A stretch of 64,000 bases of DNA from Apophysomyces variabilis (Eukaryota; Mucoromycota; Mucoromycetes; Mucorales; Mucoraceae), in NCBI GenBank assembly GCA_002749535.1, contig MZZL01000409.1, positions 3,178,160-3,242,159 on the forward strand. Reading direction: 5' to 3'. Both the position numbers and the translations under genes were made by a program. The notes beneath the pieces are model-generated. The model had not been told where the DNA came from and did not search any database. It was given only the letters and a program-made list of their open reading frames with translations. Shown here one piece after another: positions 46,230-59,500 of the stretch. The first letter of the stretch is position 1. Each line of letters opens with the position of its first letter.

Positions 46230-46676
46230 TAGTACGTACAGCACGATAAATGTTATTGAACAGGAATAGATTTACATAATTGAGAGGAGCCGCAGCGTGC
46301 AATTTAAGACAGTATGTATTAAAGACATTTTTTTATGACATCGAAGAGAATAGAGCCAAGTAATGATGATATAATCTTTCCCTTTCTTTAAGTGGGTCAA
46401 AGCAGCGCATAATGATAGCATGACTTCATGTACATAACCAATCGTTTATCCCAGAATTAAAAAGAAAAGGATTCCTTTCTTCTGTGTCATACCATGTCTA
46501 CTGATATTTCAACCCCTGGTGAACGATTACATCTGCTTTGACTATTGGTTACCGTGGGATTGTCTTGATGAGTGGTTGGTACCTGATCACGCAATCGGTG
46601 GTCTCTCATCTCTCCAATCGCGTCATTTATTTAAAGTCCGCGGATTTACTTAAAGCGGGACGTCGAGGATTCGCCC
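46230..46676. other. intergenic upstream of cysteine synthase
   Basis: Promoter region of the cysteine synthase gene. It contains a TTATTTAAAG motif near 46627 that could act as a TATA-like element. No gene is seen. Confidence 0.35.
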
Positions 46677-48068
46677 ATGAACTGCTTTAGAATGAACAAC
46701 TTCCGTCTCCTCAGCCGCGCATTTTCAACTTCAGTCCTCGGTGCCAGACCAAAGGTAGGAATTGGCTGATCGCTCAGCTATTGCAACCTGTTAACGAGCC
46801 TTGAGTAGATCACTAACGGCTTTGTGGGTGCCATAGGCAACACTCCCCTTGTAAGCGAACGAGTCGAGCAGTATCGTATTGCTAGTTACGAACTAAAGCA
46901 AACACTGGATTTCTTTAGATCCGTTTGAACCGTCTTAGTGAAGAGACCGGCTCGGAAATTCTGGCAAAAGCTGAATTTATGAACCCCGGCGGTTCGGTCA
47001 AGGACCGTGCTGCGTTGTATGTCATTAAGGACGCTGAGGAGAAAGGACTTGTGAAGCCTGGAGGAACAATTGTTGAGGGCACGGCTGGCAACACGGGCAT
47101 TGGTCTAGCACATGTATGCCGTGCCAAGGGCTACAAATGTGTCATCTACATGCCCAACACTCAAGTATGGGAAGATGCTTATGTGGTCAATTCTAGACTT
47201 ACTTTTTCTATGCTTTTAGTCTCAAGAAAAGATTGATCTTCTGCGCATGCTCGGAGCAGAAGTTTATCCTGTCCCTGCTGTTGCCTTTGATAACCCACAA
47301 AACTACAATCACCAAGCCAGACGCCATGCTGAAGCATTGGATAATGCCGTGTGGACTAACCAATTCGACAATACTGCCAATCGCCGAGGCCATATTGAAA
47401 CTACAGGACCAGAAATTTATGAACAAACAAATGGAGAGGTCGACGGATTTACGTGTGCTACCGGCACTGGTGGAACCTTGGCTGGCATTGCTCGTTATTT
47501 GAAGGAGAAGAAGGGAGACAATGTGAAGATCTTCTTGGCTGATCCTCCTGGATCTGTTCTTTACAGCTACATTAAGAGTGGCGGAAAGTTACTTGACCGA
47601 TCTGGTGGATCCATCACGGAAGGCATTGGCCAGGGTCGCATCACGGACAACTTGGCACAGGACATTGATTTAGTAGATGATGCATTACATATTCCCGATG
47701 AAGACTCTATCCGAATGGTATATCGCTTGCTGGACGAGGAAGGTATCTATGTAGGTGCTAGCTCGGCATTGAATGTATGTGCCGCTGTTGAAATGGCCAA
47801 GCAGCTTGGGAAAGGTAATCGGATGTCTCTTGAGCTTATTGAATTGTGCTCTTAATATGGATTTCTATTCTTTAGGCAAGAAGATTGTAACAATCCTTTG
47901 CGATGGCGCATACCGATACCAATCACGTTTGTTCAGTAAGTTCATACATGGAAAGATGGCTTCGTATCCGATATTGATTGGTTTTACAAAGGTCGTACAT
48001 GGCTTGATTCAAAGAATTTGTCGAGCGCCATTCCGGACCACTTGCAGAAGTACATCGTTCTTCCATAG
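46677..48068 (+). CDS. cysteine synthase, mitochondrial type (PLP-dependent)
   Basis: It makes cysteine from O-acetylserine and sulfide, or acts as a related beta-substituting enzyme. Exons: 46677-46754, 46809-46850, 46919-47164, 47220-47814, 47876-47935, 47992-48068 (365 aa). Residues 1-26 form a basic, Ser/Arg-rich presequence ([20 protein letters not shown]) typical of mitochondrial import. PLP Lys is in [16 protein letters not shown]; the substrate loop is [14 protein letters not shown] (Ala for the usual Ser); the phosphate-binding loop is [11 protein letters not shown]. The C-terminus ([19 protein letters not shown]) resembles yeast Mcy1 (YGR012W) rather than bacterial CysK. Yeast Mcy1 has weak or no classical activity, so function here should be assigned with care. 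Confidence 0.93.
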
Positions 48069-48974
48069 TTTTTATGTTGCACATAGATGTGGAATATAGG
48101 TAATAGAGCTTGTAATCATAAAGATTTTATGATATTCCGAAACAACGGATACCCCATGCTGTATCTGTTAGTTCAAGTAAAAGTGCCGATCTATTCAGAG
48201 CCGCTTTGATTTCCATGAGCTCAAATCTGCGTGGTATTGTTGTTGTCGCCTTCCTCATCCTTTGACTGGTGGATATGTTCATAAGAGAAAGCTGAAAGTG
48301 AAGCTGTTCCATTGACATCTTGCAAACAGCAAACATGCGTATGAAGATAGATGGCCAAGCATGGCTCTGAGACTTAACTGTTAGCGGCCGCTTGATTATA
48401 CATCTTTTCACTTGAACTATTACATATGAGAAAAAGACATTACTTTTATCGACCTTTTCTGGTTATTGCTTTCTTTTAGTATTTTTCCATCCTTTTAAAG
48501 GAATCCGAGTTATGATCTGATCTTTCACAGGTGAAGCACACCAAATGGAGTATCGCAATATCGTTACAATATCCGGGATGTAAGTATACGAATGATTTTG
48601 TCCGAAGACGTCTATCCCATTAGATCCCGTGATTGTTTGTATCCATTGGCGAATTTGGCCAATATCGCCATAGGAAGAGCTTAGCAATTAAGCCTTTTGG
48701 GCCTTGCTAAACAGTTCGCGCTTTTTTTTTATCTGTGTGCTTGTTCCCGATGTATTTTTGAAGGTATTAGGCGCTAATCTTCTGCGTAGTAAAGGCCTAT
48801 GCATAAATATGCGCTGCATACAAAAGTTTGAGACGCTATATCATACGTAAGCATCAAGTGTTTACTCGAAAACTAAAAGTGATAAGCATGTATAACAGAA
48901 TGGGCAATCGCACAGGACAAAAGCCACTTTAAAATCAGGCTTCCTGTCCGTCAAGCAGCATAATAGGTTTCACA
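48069..48974. other. intergenic, unassigned
   Basis: Two minus-strand frames (48411-48127 and 48687-48463) are open for 94 and 74 codons. They show no family signal and no convincing splice link. A T-run occurs at 48721-48730. I call no gene. Confidence 0.35.
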
Positions 48975-49535
48975 ATGGCCAAAAAGAAAGGAAATCAAGG
49001 ACCCAACCAACAAAATCTGCAAGCATACCAGCGCATGAACTTCTTACACCAAGCTGCCACTTTGATGTCTACCATGGGCACTGTGGTACCCGATCAGCCA
49101 CAGAAGAAAGGCGACTGGAATGGAGATCCGGAAGGCTCTTTCCATGCTTTAGGACGATACTACAACAATCACATGAAGAAAATCAGCAAGCGATTAGTTC
49201 TACGACTGTAAATAATATGAACTAGCTAGCAGCATTGCTTTATTCACATCTGACGCGTAGCGATCCGACAGTCAAACGCAGTGTATGTAAACGATGCGAT
49301 ACAACACTTATACCAGCTTTGACATCAACCACAAGAATCAAATGTAAAAGAAAAAGAATCCTAGCAACGGTATCCTGGATTTATTCACAAACTTTTCTTC
49401 ATAGCTCACCCAGAAACCACAACTGTGACAATCTGCAAGGTGTGCAATGCTAAAAAGAAGTGGGTAGCACGGCGATCACATCAGTTGTTCAATGAACGTC
49501 CAGAAGTAGTCCTAAGCAAGGATAAACCCGCATAG
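48975..49535 (+). CDS. RPR2: RNase P subunit Rpr2/Rpp21
   Basis: A zinc-binding protein subunit of nuclear RNase P (tRNA 5' maturation), possibly shared with related Snm1-type RNase MRP. Exons 48975-49207, 49261-49343 and 49405-49535 give 148 aa. The N-terminal helices start MAKKKGNQGPNQQNLQAYQR and pass MNFLHQAATLM. The four zinc ligands form two pairs: CKRC (SVCKRCDTTLIPA) and CKVC (TICKVCNAKKKW). Length and layout match Rpp21 of animals and archaea. The start is the only ATG in frame before the helix. Confidence 0.9.
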
Positions 49536-49905
49536 ACTTTCTTTTCTTGTTATTATTGATTCTGCGATGCATATGCTTGTTAAAGAAACGTAAATTCATT
49601 GATATATTGGACATATTAACGGGATCCGGCTATTGATATTGAATGGATGGTCATAAGTACGGCAATCTATTACCGTTCTACCTGCATTTACAGTATGCTG
49701 CTATCAAGTAGACCAAACCATGCACAGTTCATTTTGGGATATAAACTTTGTAGATCTGGCATAACGAGCAGTAACCAATAGCTAGCCAAAGTTGAACACC
49801 ATGGGCGTCAGCATAACATCATCCATGTGATCGGTGAAATGTTTTAGCTGCGGGGATTAAGTCCATCCTCACCTTTTGAGCCTAAAGTTTCTAATTGAGC
49901 AAACG
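49536..49905. other. intergenic upstream of SNX4
   Basis: AT-rich spacer with the RPR2 3' end and SNX4 promoter. No gene is seen. Confidence 0.35.
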
Positions 49906-51892
49906 ATGAACGATGACTACAATGATGTGCAATGGAATGTTCAAAACACAGAAGACATATTTTCCTCGCATTTGAACGGAAACGACCCTATTCACATATT
50001 TTCAGATAACCATTACGACTATGATGAGGTACGTCCTTAGCAAGTATACGTACGTACTTTGCGTACCGATCAATGCTCGCTAGTATGATACACGGGAAAA
50101 CTATGCCTCAACATCCCAGGATCAGCTGAATGAAAGTGAAGACGTAGAACAGTCCGAGCCTGTTGAGGATAGGTTTACTGCCAAACCTATGACAGTACGT
50201 GTTGAAGACCCAGAGAAACGAACAGAGAGCACTGGATCTTACATTGCCTATCTCATTATTACTTCTGTAAGGATTTTTTCCGAGCAAGGTCTGGTCACTT
50301 AACTCGGATATAGACGTCGTTGGAGACTTTCAGTTCGCCAAATCCTAGACCTGTCAGACGGAGATTTCAGGATTTTGTCTGGCTGCATGATGTCCTGACG
50401 TTAGAATTTCCGGCTTGCGTCGTGCCGCCGCTGCCTGAAAAGCACCGCATTAGTAAGTATTCTACACCTACCATGGTTTTATGCTGTTATAGTATTAACA
50501 GTAAGATATTGTTGAACAGAATATCTTAAAGGAGATCGATTTGCATCCGAATTTATCGAAAAAAGACGGTTAGGGTAAGGTTAACAAGATCGCCCCAACC
50601 CTAAGAAAGGTTCTTATGCTGTCTTAGCTTACAGTGGTTTCTCGATCGAATAGCACGGCATCCGTATCTCCAACAGTCGCAATCGACAAGGGTATTCCTG
50701 GAATCAGCAGACTTTGTAAGCTGACTAAAACAGGAGCTATAACGTATTAAGAGGACTTTCTTTGTTAGAAAAACGATAAACAAGCGCGATCTAAAAAGCT
50801 CCCGGCAACAACATCTGTTTTCGACACTTTAAGTGACACGTTCCTCAACGCATTTGTCAAGGTGAAAAAACCTGAGGATCGGTTCCTTAACATGAAAGAT
50901 TCCGTTGACAAATTGCAAGACAATCTGACAACGGTAGAACGTTTGTATTCACGGATCGGTAAACGACAAAGAGGTAAGAATTCATTGGAAAAACCTGCAT
51001 AACATGATATATCAGCGCTCGGCACGCATTACCATCAATTCGCTTCAAGTATCCGAGGCCTATCCATGCTGGAAACTAGCATTGCAAAGCCGCTTCAAAA
51101 ATTCGCCGAATCAACTGATACTTACGCGAAAGCTTTGCATGAAATGGTAATACTTAGGAAAAAAAAACCAGAAATTTCTCGCAGTTTCTGACAGAGGCAC
51201 GCTTATTCCTATAGATTCATCAAGAAGATCTAATATTTTTGAACGATATACACGAATTATTAGCCTACTGCAACTCCGTTAAGGTAAAAGCGAGTTAGCA
51301 TAAGGAACCACATGGATTGATGGATTAGTACAGGAAGTACTTCATGAACGTGACCAGAAGCAGGTGGATTTTGAGGAGCTTTCGAATTATCTACAACGAG
51401 CGGTGCAGGAACGAGAGCGAATACTGTATCCTGGGCGTAATATGGGCGACAACTCTGGTTTAAACATAACAGAGTTTATGGCTGATAAGATGAACGAAGT
51501 TCGGGGGACGGATACTAATCGGGCAAGACAAGAACGTCTAATGCGTCTTGAGCTGAGAATTAAAGAGGTAATAGATTTTTTTTGGGGTGTATACTTTGCA
51601 TTGATGAACTTTTCTATAGCTTGAGGAAGAGGTCGCACGGACAAATGATATCAACAATTCATTTTCCAATCAAATGAATAGAGAATTCGAAATATTTCAA
51701 AACGCCAAGACAATTGAGCTCAAGCAGGGACTGTCACTTTATGCGGATTGCCATATCGAGTTCTATCGAAAGGTCAGTATATGGTTAGCATAAAATAGTA
51801 GGACTAATATTATACAGGGATTATCGGTGTGGGAAAATATTTTGTCAACGTTAGAGGAAACTCCAGTGGATAGTTCTGAATATAACGATTAA
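49906..51892 (+). CDS. SNX4: sorting nexin 4 / Atg24 (PX-BAR)
   Basis: An endosomal PX-BAR protein that recycles SNAREs from endosomes to the Golgi and supports selective autophagy. Eleven exons: 49906-50028, 50084-50266, 50314-50452, 50520-50568, 50628-50715, 50769-50973, 51016-51146, 51215-51283, 51334-51567, 51620-51772, 51818-51892 (482 aa). An acidic, disordered N-terminus precedes a PX domain with the PI3P-binding Arg/Tyr-type signature: RRRFQDFVWLHDVLTLEFP (RRFxDF), VVPPLPEKH, and LKGDRFASEFIEKRR. The BAR domain runs from about residue 230 as long amphipathic helices (VDKLQDNLTTVERLYSRIGK, MLETSIAKPLQKFAEST, LFLxDIHELL-like). The length and PX-to-BAR spacing fit Snx4 better than Snx41/42. 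Confidence 0.92.
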
Positions 51893-52216
51893 ATCATCTT
51901 TGTTTCTCGTACTGTAGTCTATTTTCTTGTTGCTATAACAAAAGCGTCGATAGCGCATCCTTGCTGTGTCAAAAACATTCTCCCAGTACGTTCAAATCAG
52001 AGTCCTTAATATGCTCAATGTGCATGGAAGTCTTTTCCGGGACAGTTTATGTAGCGCGATCTGTAGTGTGATTGACTGAAGGAAGTAAAGAGGCACGTTT
52101 CTTTTATCCTGGATCAACGCCCGGAATTTTTAACTCCGCACGATATGCAATACGTGTGGGTCCTGTGACTCCATTAGGGTTCTCGCGTTTTGCAGGCGAG
52201 ATACACAGTCGACGAA
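51893..52216. other. intergenic upstream of RPA1
   Basis: Short spacer with the RPA1 promoter. A 60-codon open frame covers 52072-52254 but begins without an ATG and overlaps the RPA1 start in another frame, so it is not called. Confidence 0.35.
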
Positions 52217-54658
52217 ATGGAATTAACAAAAGGCTCGATCGAAGCATTTTATAACGGCAATGATACAACTACGACCAAAGCAGTAGTTCAAATTACCAGT
52301 ATCGTTGCTTTTCAAGCTGGAAATTCTACACGTTACCGGTATAGACAACGTCTCGAGTCTATAGATTTATTCAAGAGCTATTGATAATTAGTGTCGTTAT
52401 TTCCGATGGTGTGCGTTCTATGGAAGGTGGGTCAAAGAATAAAGATCGTGGTTGTTTTTCTCATCAAAATTACAGCAATGCTTACATCGAACAGTACCCC
52501 ACTGATCGACGCGGGTGAACTTATCATATATTCGATCGTGTGTGTAACTGACGCTATTTGTAATGAGCTTCAGCGAAAAAAGTACATAACCTGGTAGCCG
52601 AATAATAGCAATGAGTTGATATTCGATGTGCTTTAGATCGTTAATAATCCTCGGTCTGGAGGTACTATCACGCCATAGTCGAGTGATTGGCAATCCACGG
52701 CCTATGGATTCCTCAACCATGAAACGACCAAATTGCGTACAGCCTATTGGTAACAATTCTATCCAGCCGCCTAAAATATCAACACCGTTGTCACAACAGG
52801 ATGTGGCACGTTCTACGTATCCTTCGTCGCAATCTTCTCAATCATCACAGCATAGCTCATCCATCTATCCGATCTCCGCATTGAATCCATACCAGACCAG
52901 GTCCAGGATATGAGCTTGAAACGTTCGCTGACATCAAACTATAGATGGAAAATCAAAGGAAGAATTACGCGTAAATCATCCATGAAACATTTTCGGAACG
53001 GACAAAGGGCAGGCAAATTCTTCTGCATTCATCTATTGGACAATACAGTGAGTATACTTTCGAGGATGCCTTTATTGTACACTGTTACTGATATGTGACT
53101 GCAGGCTGAAATCAAGGCAACTGCCTTTGATACGCAAGCTGATCGACTCTTTCCATTATTTGAGCCGGGAAAGGTTTGTGTAACGAAAAGGCAAGAAATG
53201 GCTAGCTTATGCATACATTTTCTAGGTCTATTACATATCGAAAGGAAGAGTAACTATAGCAAGGAAACAGCTTTCGACAGTAAATCATGAGTACGAAGTG
53301 ATCCTCGACGACATAACCGAGATTGAACTGGTAATTAGATTGCTTACAAGGTCACTGGCTAAACATCCTCCTTTAGTGCGCTGATGATGCAGATGTCCCA
53401 CAGCAGAACTACAATTTTACCAAAATTGCTGATTTTAGAAAAATGGAAAAAGGCGCCGTGGCTGGTACGACCAGAGTAAGATAATTTACATACTGACCGA
53501 TATCATAGATGTAATCGGAATAGTGAGGGAAGATCATGGGCTTCACAGCGTCATGAAGAAAGGCACAGTAACAGTAGTAAGTCATGTAAATAGCACATCG
53601 TAAACACTGATAATTTACTTTATACTAGACAAACAGACGCGAACTTTGCATTGTCGATGACACAAAAATGCAAATTACGCTTTCAATTTGGGAAAAGGAT
53701 GCAGAAACGATAGATTTCTCTGGACAACCTATTGTGGCGTGCAAAGGCGTCCGGGTCAATGATTTTAATGGACGATCTCTTTCTCTCGCGCTAGATGGTA
53801 CGATAATCATTGAACCCAATACTGCAGAAGCCCGTAAACTCCGTGAATGGTACCAACAAAAGTATTTGCCTTTAATATTGATAATTGACGTTATTTAGGT
53901 ATACATTGTACAAATCAACCACGGAATTTGTATCTTTCACAGAAGGATACAAAGCATTTGAGCGCCGACGAACAGAAGTTCTCATTACGTTATCAGCTGC
54001 AAAGAAGGGCGGACTAGGTACTGGAGATAGGGCAAGTACCCCAAGATTTGTTTGTACACCAATCTTCTACCGGCTAACGTTTGATGCAGGTGGATTATTT
54101 TTCGACAAGAGTCACGGTTGCCTTTATTCGGTCAGAAAGTATGGCATATCCATCTTGCCCTGATTGCGTGAAAAAGCTCGTACAGGACTTAAACGGATGG
54201 TTTTGCGACAGATGTAACAAGCCTCAAGCGGCACCTGAATGGAAGTAAGCCATGTATAATAGACTAGTTACAAGTTTACTGACCAAAGCTGTGAAAGATA
54301 TATCCCAATTTTCGTTGTGGAAGATGCCTCTTCACAAGCTTACATGAATTGCTTTGACGATATTGCTCAAGAAATGATCGGAATCCCGGCCAATCAGCTT
54401 ATGCATCTTAAAGCAACGGATAGAGTAGCTTATCAAGCCAAAGTTAACGACGCGCTTTTCAGGACTTGGATTCTTCGTGTAAGAGCTAAGACTGACGCAT
54501 TTAATGTAAGGAGAAAATAAGTGATTGCGTCTATTCACCCATAATCATAGGATACGCGGCGAGTAAAATTTCACATTATCGAAGTGCGGCCGGTGGATTA
54601 TGCAGAACAGGCACGGTCCTTAGCGATGTCGCTAGACCACGTTTTTGCATCACATTAG
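52217..54658 (+). CDS. RFA1: replication protein A large subunit (RPA1/Rfa1)
   Basis: The large subunit of the RPA trimer, which binds single-stranded DNA in replication, repair and recombination. Fourteen exons: 52217-52338, 52392-52426, 52476-52581, 52637-52900, 52945-53047, 53105-53173, 53226-53330, 53377-53464, 53509-53576, 53629-53849, 53899-54031, 54090-54244, 54289-54505, 54551-54658 (597 aa; yeast 621). Domains in order: OB-F protein-interaction domain (LTKGSIEAFYNGND, YRVVISDGVRSM, LIILGLEVL), Ser/Gln linker, DBD-A from WKIKGRITRKSS, DBD-B (DVIGIVREDHG, LSIWEKDAE), and DBD-C with its zinc ribbon (CPDC...CDRC) and EAMLTS-type trimer helix at the end. The intron at 54032-54089 has a GC donor (AGG|GCAAGT), matching the GC-AG consensus; joining there restores VDYFSTRVTVAFIRSES. 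Confidence 0.95.
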
Positions 54659-56527
54659 TTATACATAGTAAACTCAATAGCGAAAGAAAACTTTTGTCGT
54701 ACAGCTTGTAATAAGAATAATAAACCCGGAAATTACTATTTTTTTGTCTGTAAGCGACAATTGTTATTGCTAGAGTAGCTATTGTATGGGACGCGATCAT
54801 TGCGAGTTACTAGTATGGTCTATATCTCATGTCCTGCAAGTATCGTTTACACGCTAAATTAGCCATTCAATAGGAAGCTGTACCATCTAGAGTTAGGCAG
54901 TTGGAGGTACCAGAGCCGCTATTATTTGAGACTATCTAAAGGTGGACAATAAGTAAAAAGAAGTTGTATGGAAAGGAACACAGATAGGCTTGTGAGTATA
55001 TATGTGAGGATGAGTTGATAGATTTTCTTTTTGCTAAACTGTCTATGACCCTATTTCCCCTTTGTCTTTCGAAAGACATATCAGAAAAATGCATTTGGAT
55101 AGCGTCCGTTGTATTACCAAGCATGTCAAGTTGTTACAATCAACGCGTTGTTTCGCGCTTGCGATCTTTATATTGCTGCTAAAAAATGTTGACAGCTCTA
55201 TCGTAAATCGCGCTTCCAGACAGATTCCAGGGGCACCGCATGTCACTAATCAAGGGGAGGAAGAAAACTTTGAGGATAGAAACCACACCGTAGTGACAAT
55301 GTAGTCATTTTGATCCTTGGGTCCGCTGGAATGAAAACAAAAAAGAGGTGTTACAGCAACATTTAGCTTACTACGCCAAGTATATCACGAAGCGTGTTTA
55401 TCTATCCGTATCTCAAATCGTCTTTTGACATTTGTCTACTTCTACCGAAGCAAGAATCTGCAAACAATGCTGACCATTAATAACTGTATTGACAACGGTG
55501 ATCCTGCAAGCCAGCCAGCAATAGACTTCATGGTTTGAGAAACACAAGGGAATACTTGAGATTGAAGAATCAATTTTTAAAAAATGTTTCGTTCTTCTGT
55601 CATGGCAGGATAGGTATCCATACAGCCAGAAGAGGATTGACTGTCATGTCGTACTACAGGGCAGAATGCACCTAAAGTCAATGAAATGCATAGTTTCTAT
55701 TTATGCGGTCAAAGGAATTGCCTGATTTAAGCCAGACAGACATTGCCAAATAAAAACCTCACTGGTGAACAGGGACTAATGCCTATGGCTCTACATCTAA
55801 TCTTTATACAGCATGCGCTTTTTTGTTTCCTTCATAATAAAAGATGACACCTTGTTAAACAGTTATAAAGGTGAAGTAGACGAAGATGGAAATTAACAAA
55901 GCGTGAGAAGAAAGAGAGCATGCGATTGATTTTTTCTGATAAGAAGAGATAATTGAAAGCATACGAAGGTTGAAGTCATCGAGGGTTGGAATTAGCAGTG
56001 GCCAATGCAGATACAGTCTCATTATATAATATCTTGCGCCTGAAGGCGCATACCACTTGTGGTGGAGATAAAATGGTATGAGAGAAAACCGGACAATAGA
56101 ATCCTTTGACTGAGTCGAACATCTTTATTACCATTGTGTTTTCTCTATAAATGCAGTGTAAATCTGTGATAATAGACAGATATAAACAAAGAGGGAAAGA
56201 ACCACCTTACACGGATTAAATTGCACACCTAGATTGATACATGATGCATATAGTAAGATGGTCTGAGCATCTTTATACTACGCGAGGATAAACCTACATT
56301 GCATGTAAAATACGATTATCCATATATCCAAATTGGGAAACTATGTTGTAGTCCCACTACTAAAGATGCATAACAACATACTAGCTAATGGACAACACTC
56401 CTGGAGAATTCATATAAATAGCAATGAATAACAATCCCGCTCATTAAGCGTCTAAGCGTTCAATAATTTTTTCTTCTCCGAATTTCTCTACTAGTTCTGT
56501 ATTCACGAGTCTTTGCCACGTAAACGA
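54659..56527. other. long intergenic region upstream of ABC transporter
   Basis: This 1.9 kb spacer has stops in all frames except one 71-codon frame (55089-55304, listed separately). No repeats or RNA genes are evident. Confidence 0.35.
55089..55304 (+). CDS. hypothetical small secreted or membrane-anchored protein
   Basis: The frame starts at an ATG (MHLDSVRCITKHVKLL) and contains a hydrophobic core (CFALAIFILLLKNV) that reads as a signal peptide or signal anchor. A short hydrophilic, Glu-rich tail ending HTVVTM follows. The basic N-region is long for a signal peptide. With no homology or splice support it may be chance. Confidence 0.22.
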   Translation: MHLDSVRCITKHVKLLQSTRCFALAIFILLLKNVDSSIVNRASRQIPGAPHVTNQGEEENFEDRNHTVVTM

Positions 56528-59500
56528 ATGTTGGCAGAACCAGAAAAGGAGCTACAAAAGCTGTCAAAAATATCATTTCTGCAGTTATTTCGCTTTGCTA
56601 CCCCGTTTGAATTATTTCTTATTCTATGCGCTGTCTTTTCTTCTGTTACAGCTGGTGTCCTATTACCGCTGGGTATTATAATTTTCTGCGACTTGATAGA
56701 AGGCATTACCATCACCGGCACAGAAAGTTTGGTGACGCTCCTTTTGCCGAAAGTTCAAAAGTTATTGTGCTTAGCGGTGGGCACGTCTATTGCAGGGTAC
56801 ATTTCCACCTTTCTCTGGATACGAACGGGCGAAAACCAAGCGCGCCGCATTAGAATTCGATACCTCCGGGCGATACTTCATCAAGACATGGCTTGGTTCG
56901 ACCTAATGGATGAAGGGTCTTTAACTACACGTCTAGCTCATGATACACAGCTTATGCAAAACGGCATTTCGGAAGTTTTTGGACAAGTCATTATCGTTTT
57001 CGCCCAACTTTTTGGAAGTATATATGTAGCTATTTCACGACAGATCCGTTTGACGGCTGTAATGATGCTTGTACTCCCGACCACCGCACTAACAGGAGCA
57101 GTGGTTCTGTTATTTCTAAAGAAATATACCTTTCAATATCAGAACGCCTGTGCAGCTGCTGCCGTAACTGTTGAGCAGGTCCTCGCCAATATACGAACTG
57201 TGTACTCATTCTCCCTACAAACTCGTTTTTTGAAACAGTACTCTGATAAGCTATCCATTGCAACACCATTGGCCGTCAGGAAGGGTCTTACTCTTGGTTT
57301 CGGGACGGGTTTCTTGACGTTCGTAATAAACTGTAATATTGCACTTGGCGTATGGTACAGTTACGTTCAGGTGAAGAACGGGGACGTCACAGGTGGCAAC
57401 GTACTTGTTATCCTCTTTTCAATGATATTGGGCGCCGTAGTTCTCCTGCAACTTCCACGTCTCGTAGCCACTGTATCCGGTGCCATGGGAGCAGCACACA
57501 AAATCTATTCCTTGATTGACCGTGTCCCGGACATAGACGCTGATTCAGACGAAGGTATTATGCCTGAGAGATTGATCGGTGACATCAGACTCGAACGAGT
57601 GAGCTTCCGTTATCCTTCTCGCCCGCAGCAGCTTGTTCTTAAAGATGTGAATCTGGAAATTCGTCAGGGAATGAAAGTAGCCTTGGTTGGAGCATCCGGT
57701 TCGGGCAAATCTACCGTAATACAGCTTCTACAACGTTTCTACGATCCAGTAGACGGCCAAGTCTTTGTGGGTGGATATGATCTAAAAGATCTCCATTTAG
57801 GCTGGCTTCGACGACAAATTGGCGTAGTGAGTCAGGAACCCGTTCTTTTCAATACTACGGTGAAGGAAAATATACTGCTTGGGTCTACGCATCCTGTGTC
57901 TCCAGAAAAGCTTATCGAAGCTTGCGAGATGGCCAACTGCCATGCATTTATTTCTCAGCTTCCCAACGGTTACGACACCATCGTTGGGCAGCAGGGTAGC
58001 ATGCTATCGGGAGGTCAGAAACAACGTATAGCTATTGCGAGGGCAATCGTAAAAGACCCAGCCATTGTGCTGCTAGACGAAGTAAGTCTGATCGTCCTAC
58101 TCTTGTTCTCATCAGTGAAAAGGGGAAGCTGAACCTTTATCCTACAGGCTACATCTGCCCTAGATACACGATCAGAGAACGTGGTTCAATCTGCTTTGGA
58201 TGCTGTCACAACGAACCGAACTACGATTGTTGTCACTCATCGCCTCTCGACTATTCGTAAGGCAGATTTGATTATTGTCATGGATAAAGGCGAAATTATC
58301 GAACAAGGTCTTCACCAGGATTTGCTTGAAAGTAACGGATTATATGCTAATATGGTGAAGCAACAACAAATTCTTGCGCTTGATGATGAAAAGGCTCCGT
58401 CTGAATGTAGCGCAAATAGTGATACGAAGTATGAGGAATCCCGCACTCCATATGAAGATTGCAAAGCAGCGTCTATTTCGGAAAAACAGAGCTGCTTTGA
58501 AAAACAAAGTGTATCGGATTTGGCGAATAACTTGGAACGGTTTGCTCAGAGTGAGCCAAAAGATTTTCCTATCCGCAAGCTTACATCGATGATTTGCGCA
58601 CAATGGCCCTTGCTTGTCACCGGATTTTGTGGCTCTGTCATTACAGGTGCAGTTGCGCCTTGCTTTGGTTACAATCTTTCAAAACTCTGCCTTGCTATTA
58701 CTGTTCCGATTGACATGTTAGATGACAGGCCAATGAGTGGGTGCAAACTTTACGCTTTCCTTTTCACTGTCATTGGTGTCAGCTCTATGGTTGGATACAC
58801 CTTTCGACTCCTGTCTTTTGAGGCCGCAGGCGAGCGGTTTACAGAACAGCTGCGTAAACTCGTCTTTAGTGCTTATATGGAGCAGGAAGTAGATTACTAC
58901 GACAGCCCTGATCATACCGTTGGTGCTCTGACATCCGCATTGGCTTTAGATGCCAGCAATGTGAAAGGCCTTGCAATTAATTTCTGGGGTGATCTTGTGC
59001 ATATCATTGTTGCAACCGCAATTGGTAGGATGGAAAGAAAGCGAAAAGGGTCTGGCACATGAAAATTGATTATCAATGCATACCAGGCTGCACAATCGCT
59101 TTTACACACAGTTGGAGGCTAGCACTACTTATCGTAGGCTTTGTGCCGCTGATTGGCTTAGGGGTGAGTTATGGGGAACGGTTGCATCAAGGTTCCGAAA
59201 CCAGTGTCGCAAAGGCAAACGTAGATAGGTATTAAATGAATCAGAGGATGTATACATTTTAAACGTACATATAGCGGCAAAACCGCTGGTGAAGCTATCA
59301 AAGAGTTCCGGACAGTGACATCTCTCCATCTGCAGTCAGTTTTTGTTGACAAATATGCAAAGTCTGGTAAAGAAGCACAAAAGCTTTGCCAATGGAGATC
59401 TTTTTTGGCTCCAATTGCAAACAGTGTGCTTCTTGCCGTCCCGATCTATGTCCAAGCTATTACGATTTTTGCGTCTAGTCATTTCATTGATCATGGCTGG

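Noticed and set aside
48127..48687. Two minus-strand frames between cysteine synthase and RPR2
   Set aside because: No recognised family and no supporting splice sites; composition not clearly coding.
59164..59228. GTGAGT at 59164 as a donor in the ABC gene
   Set aside because: Reading through gives GVSYGERLHQGSETSV, which fits the family, and a better donor lies at 59229.
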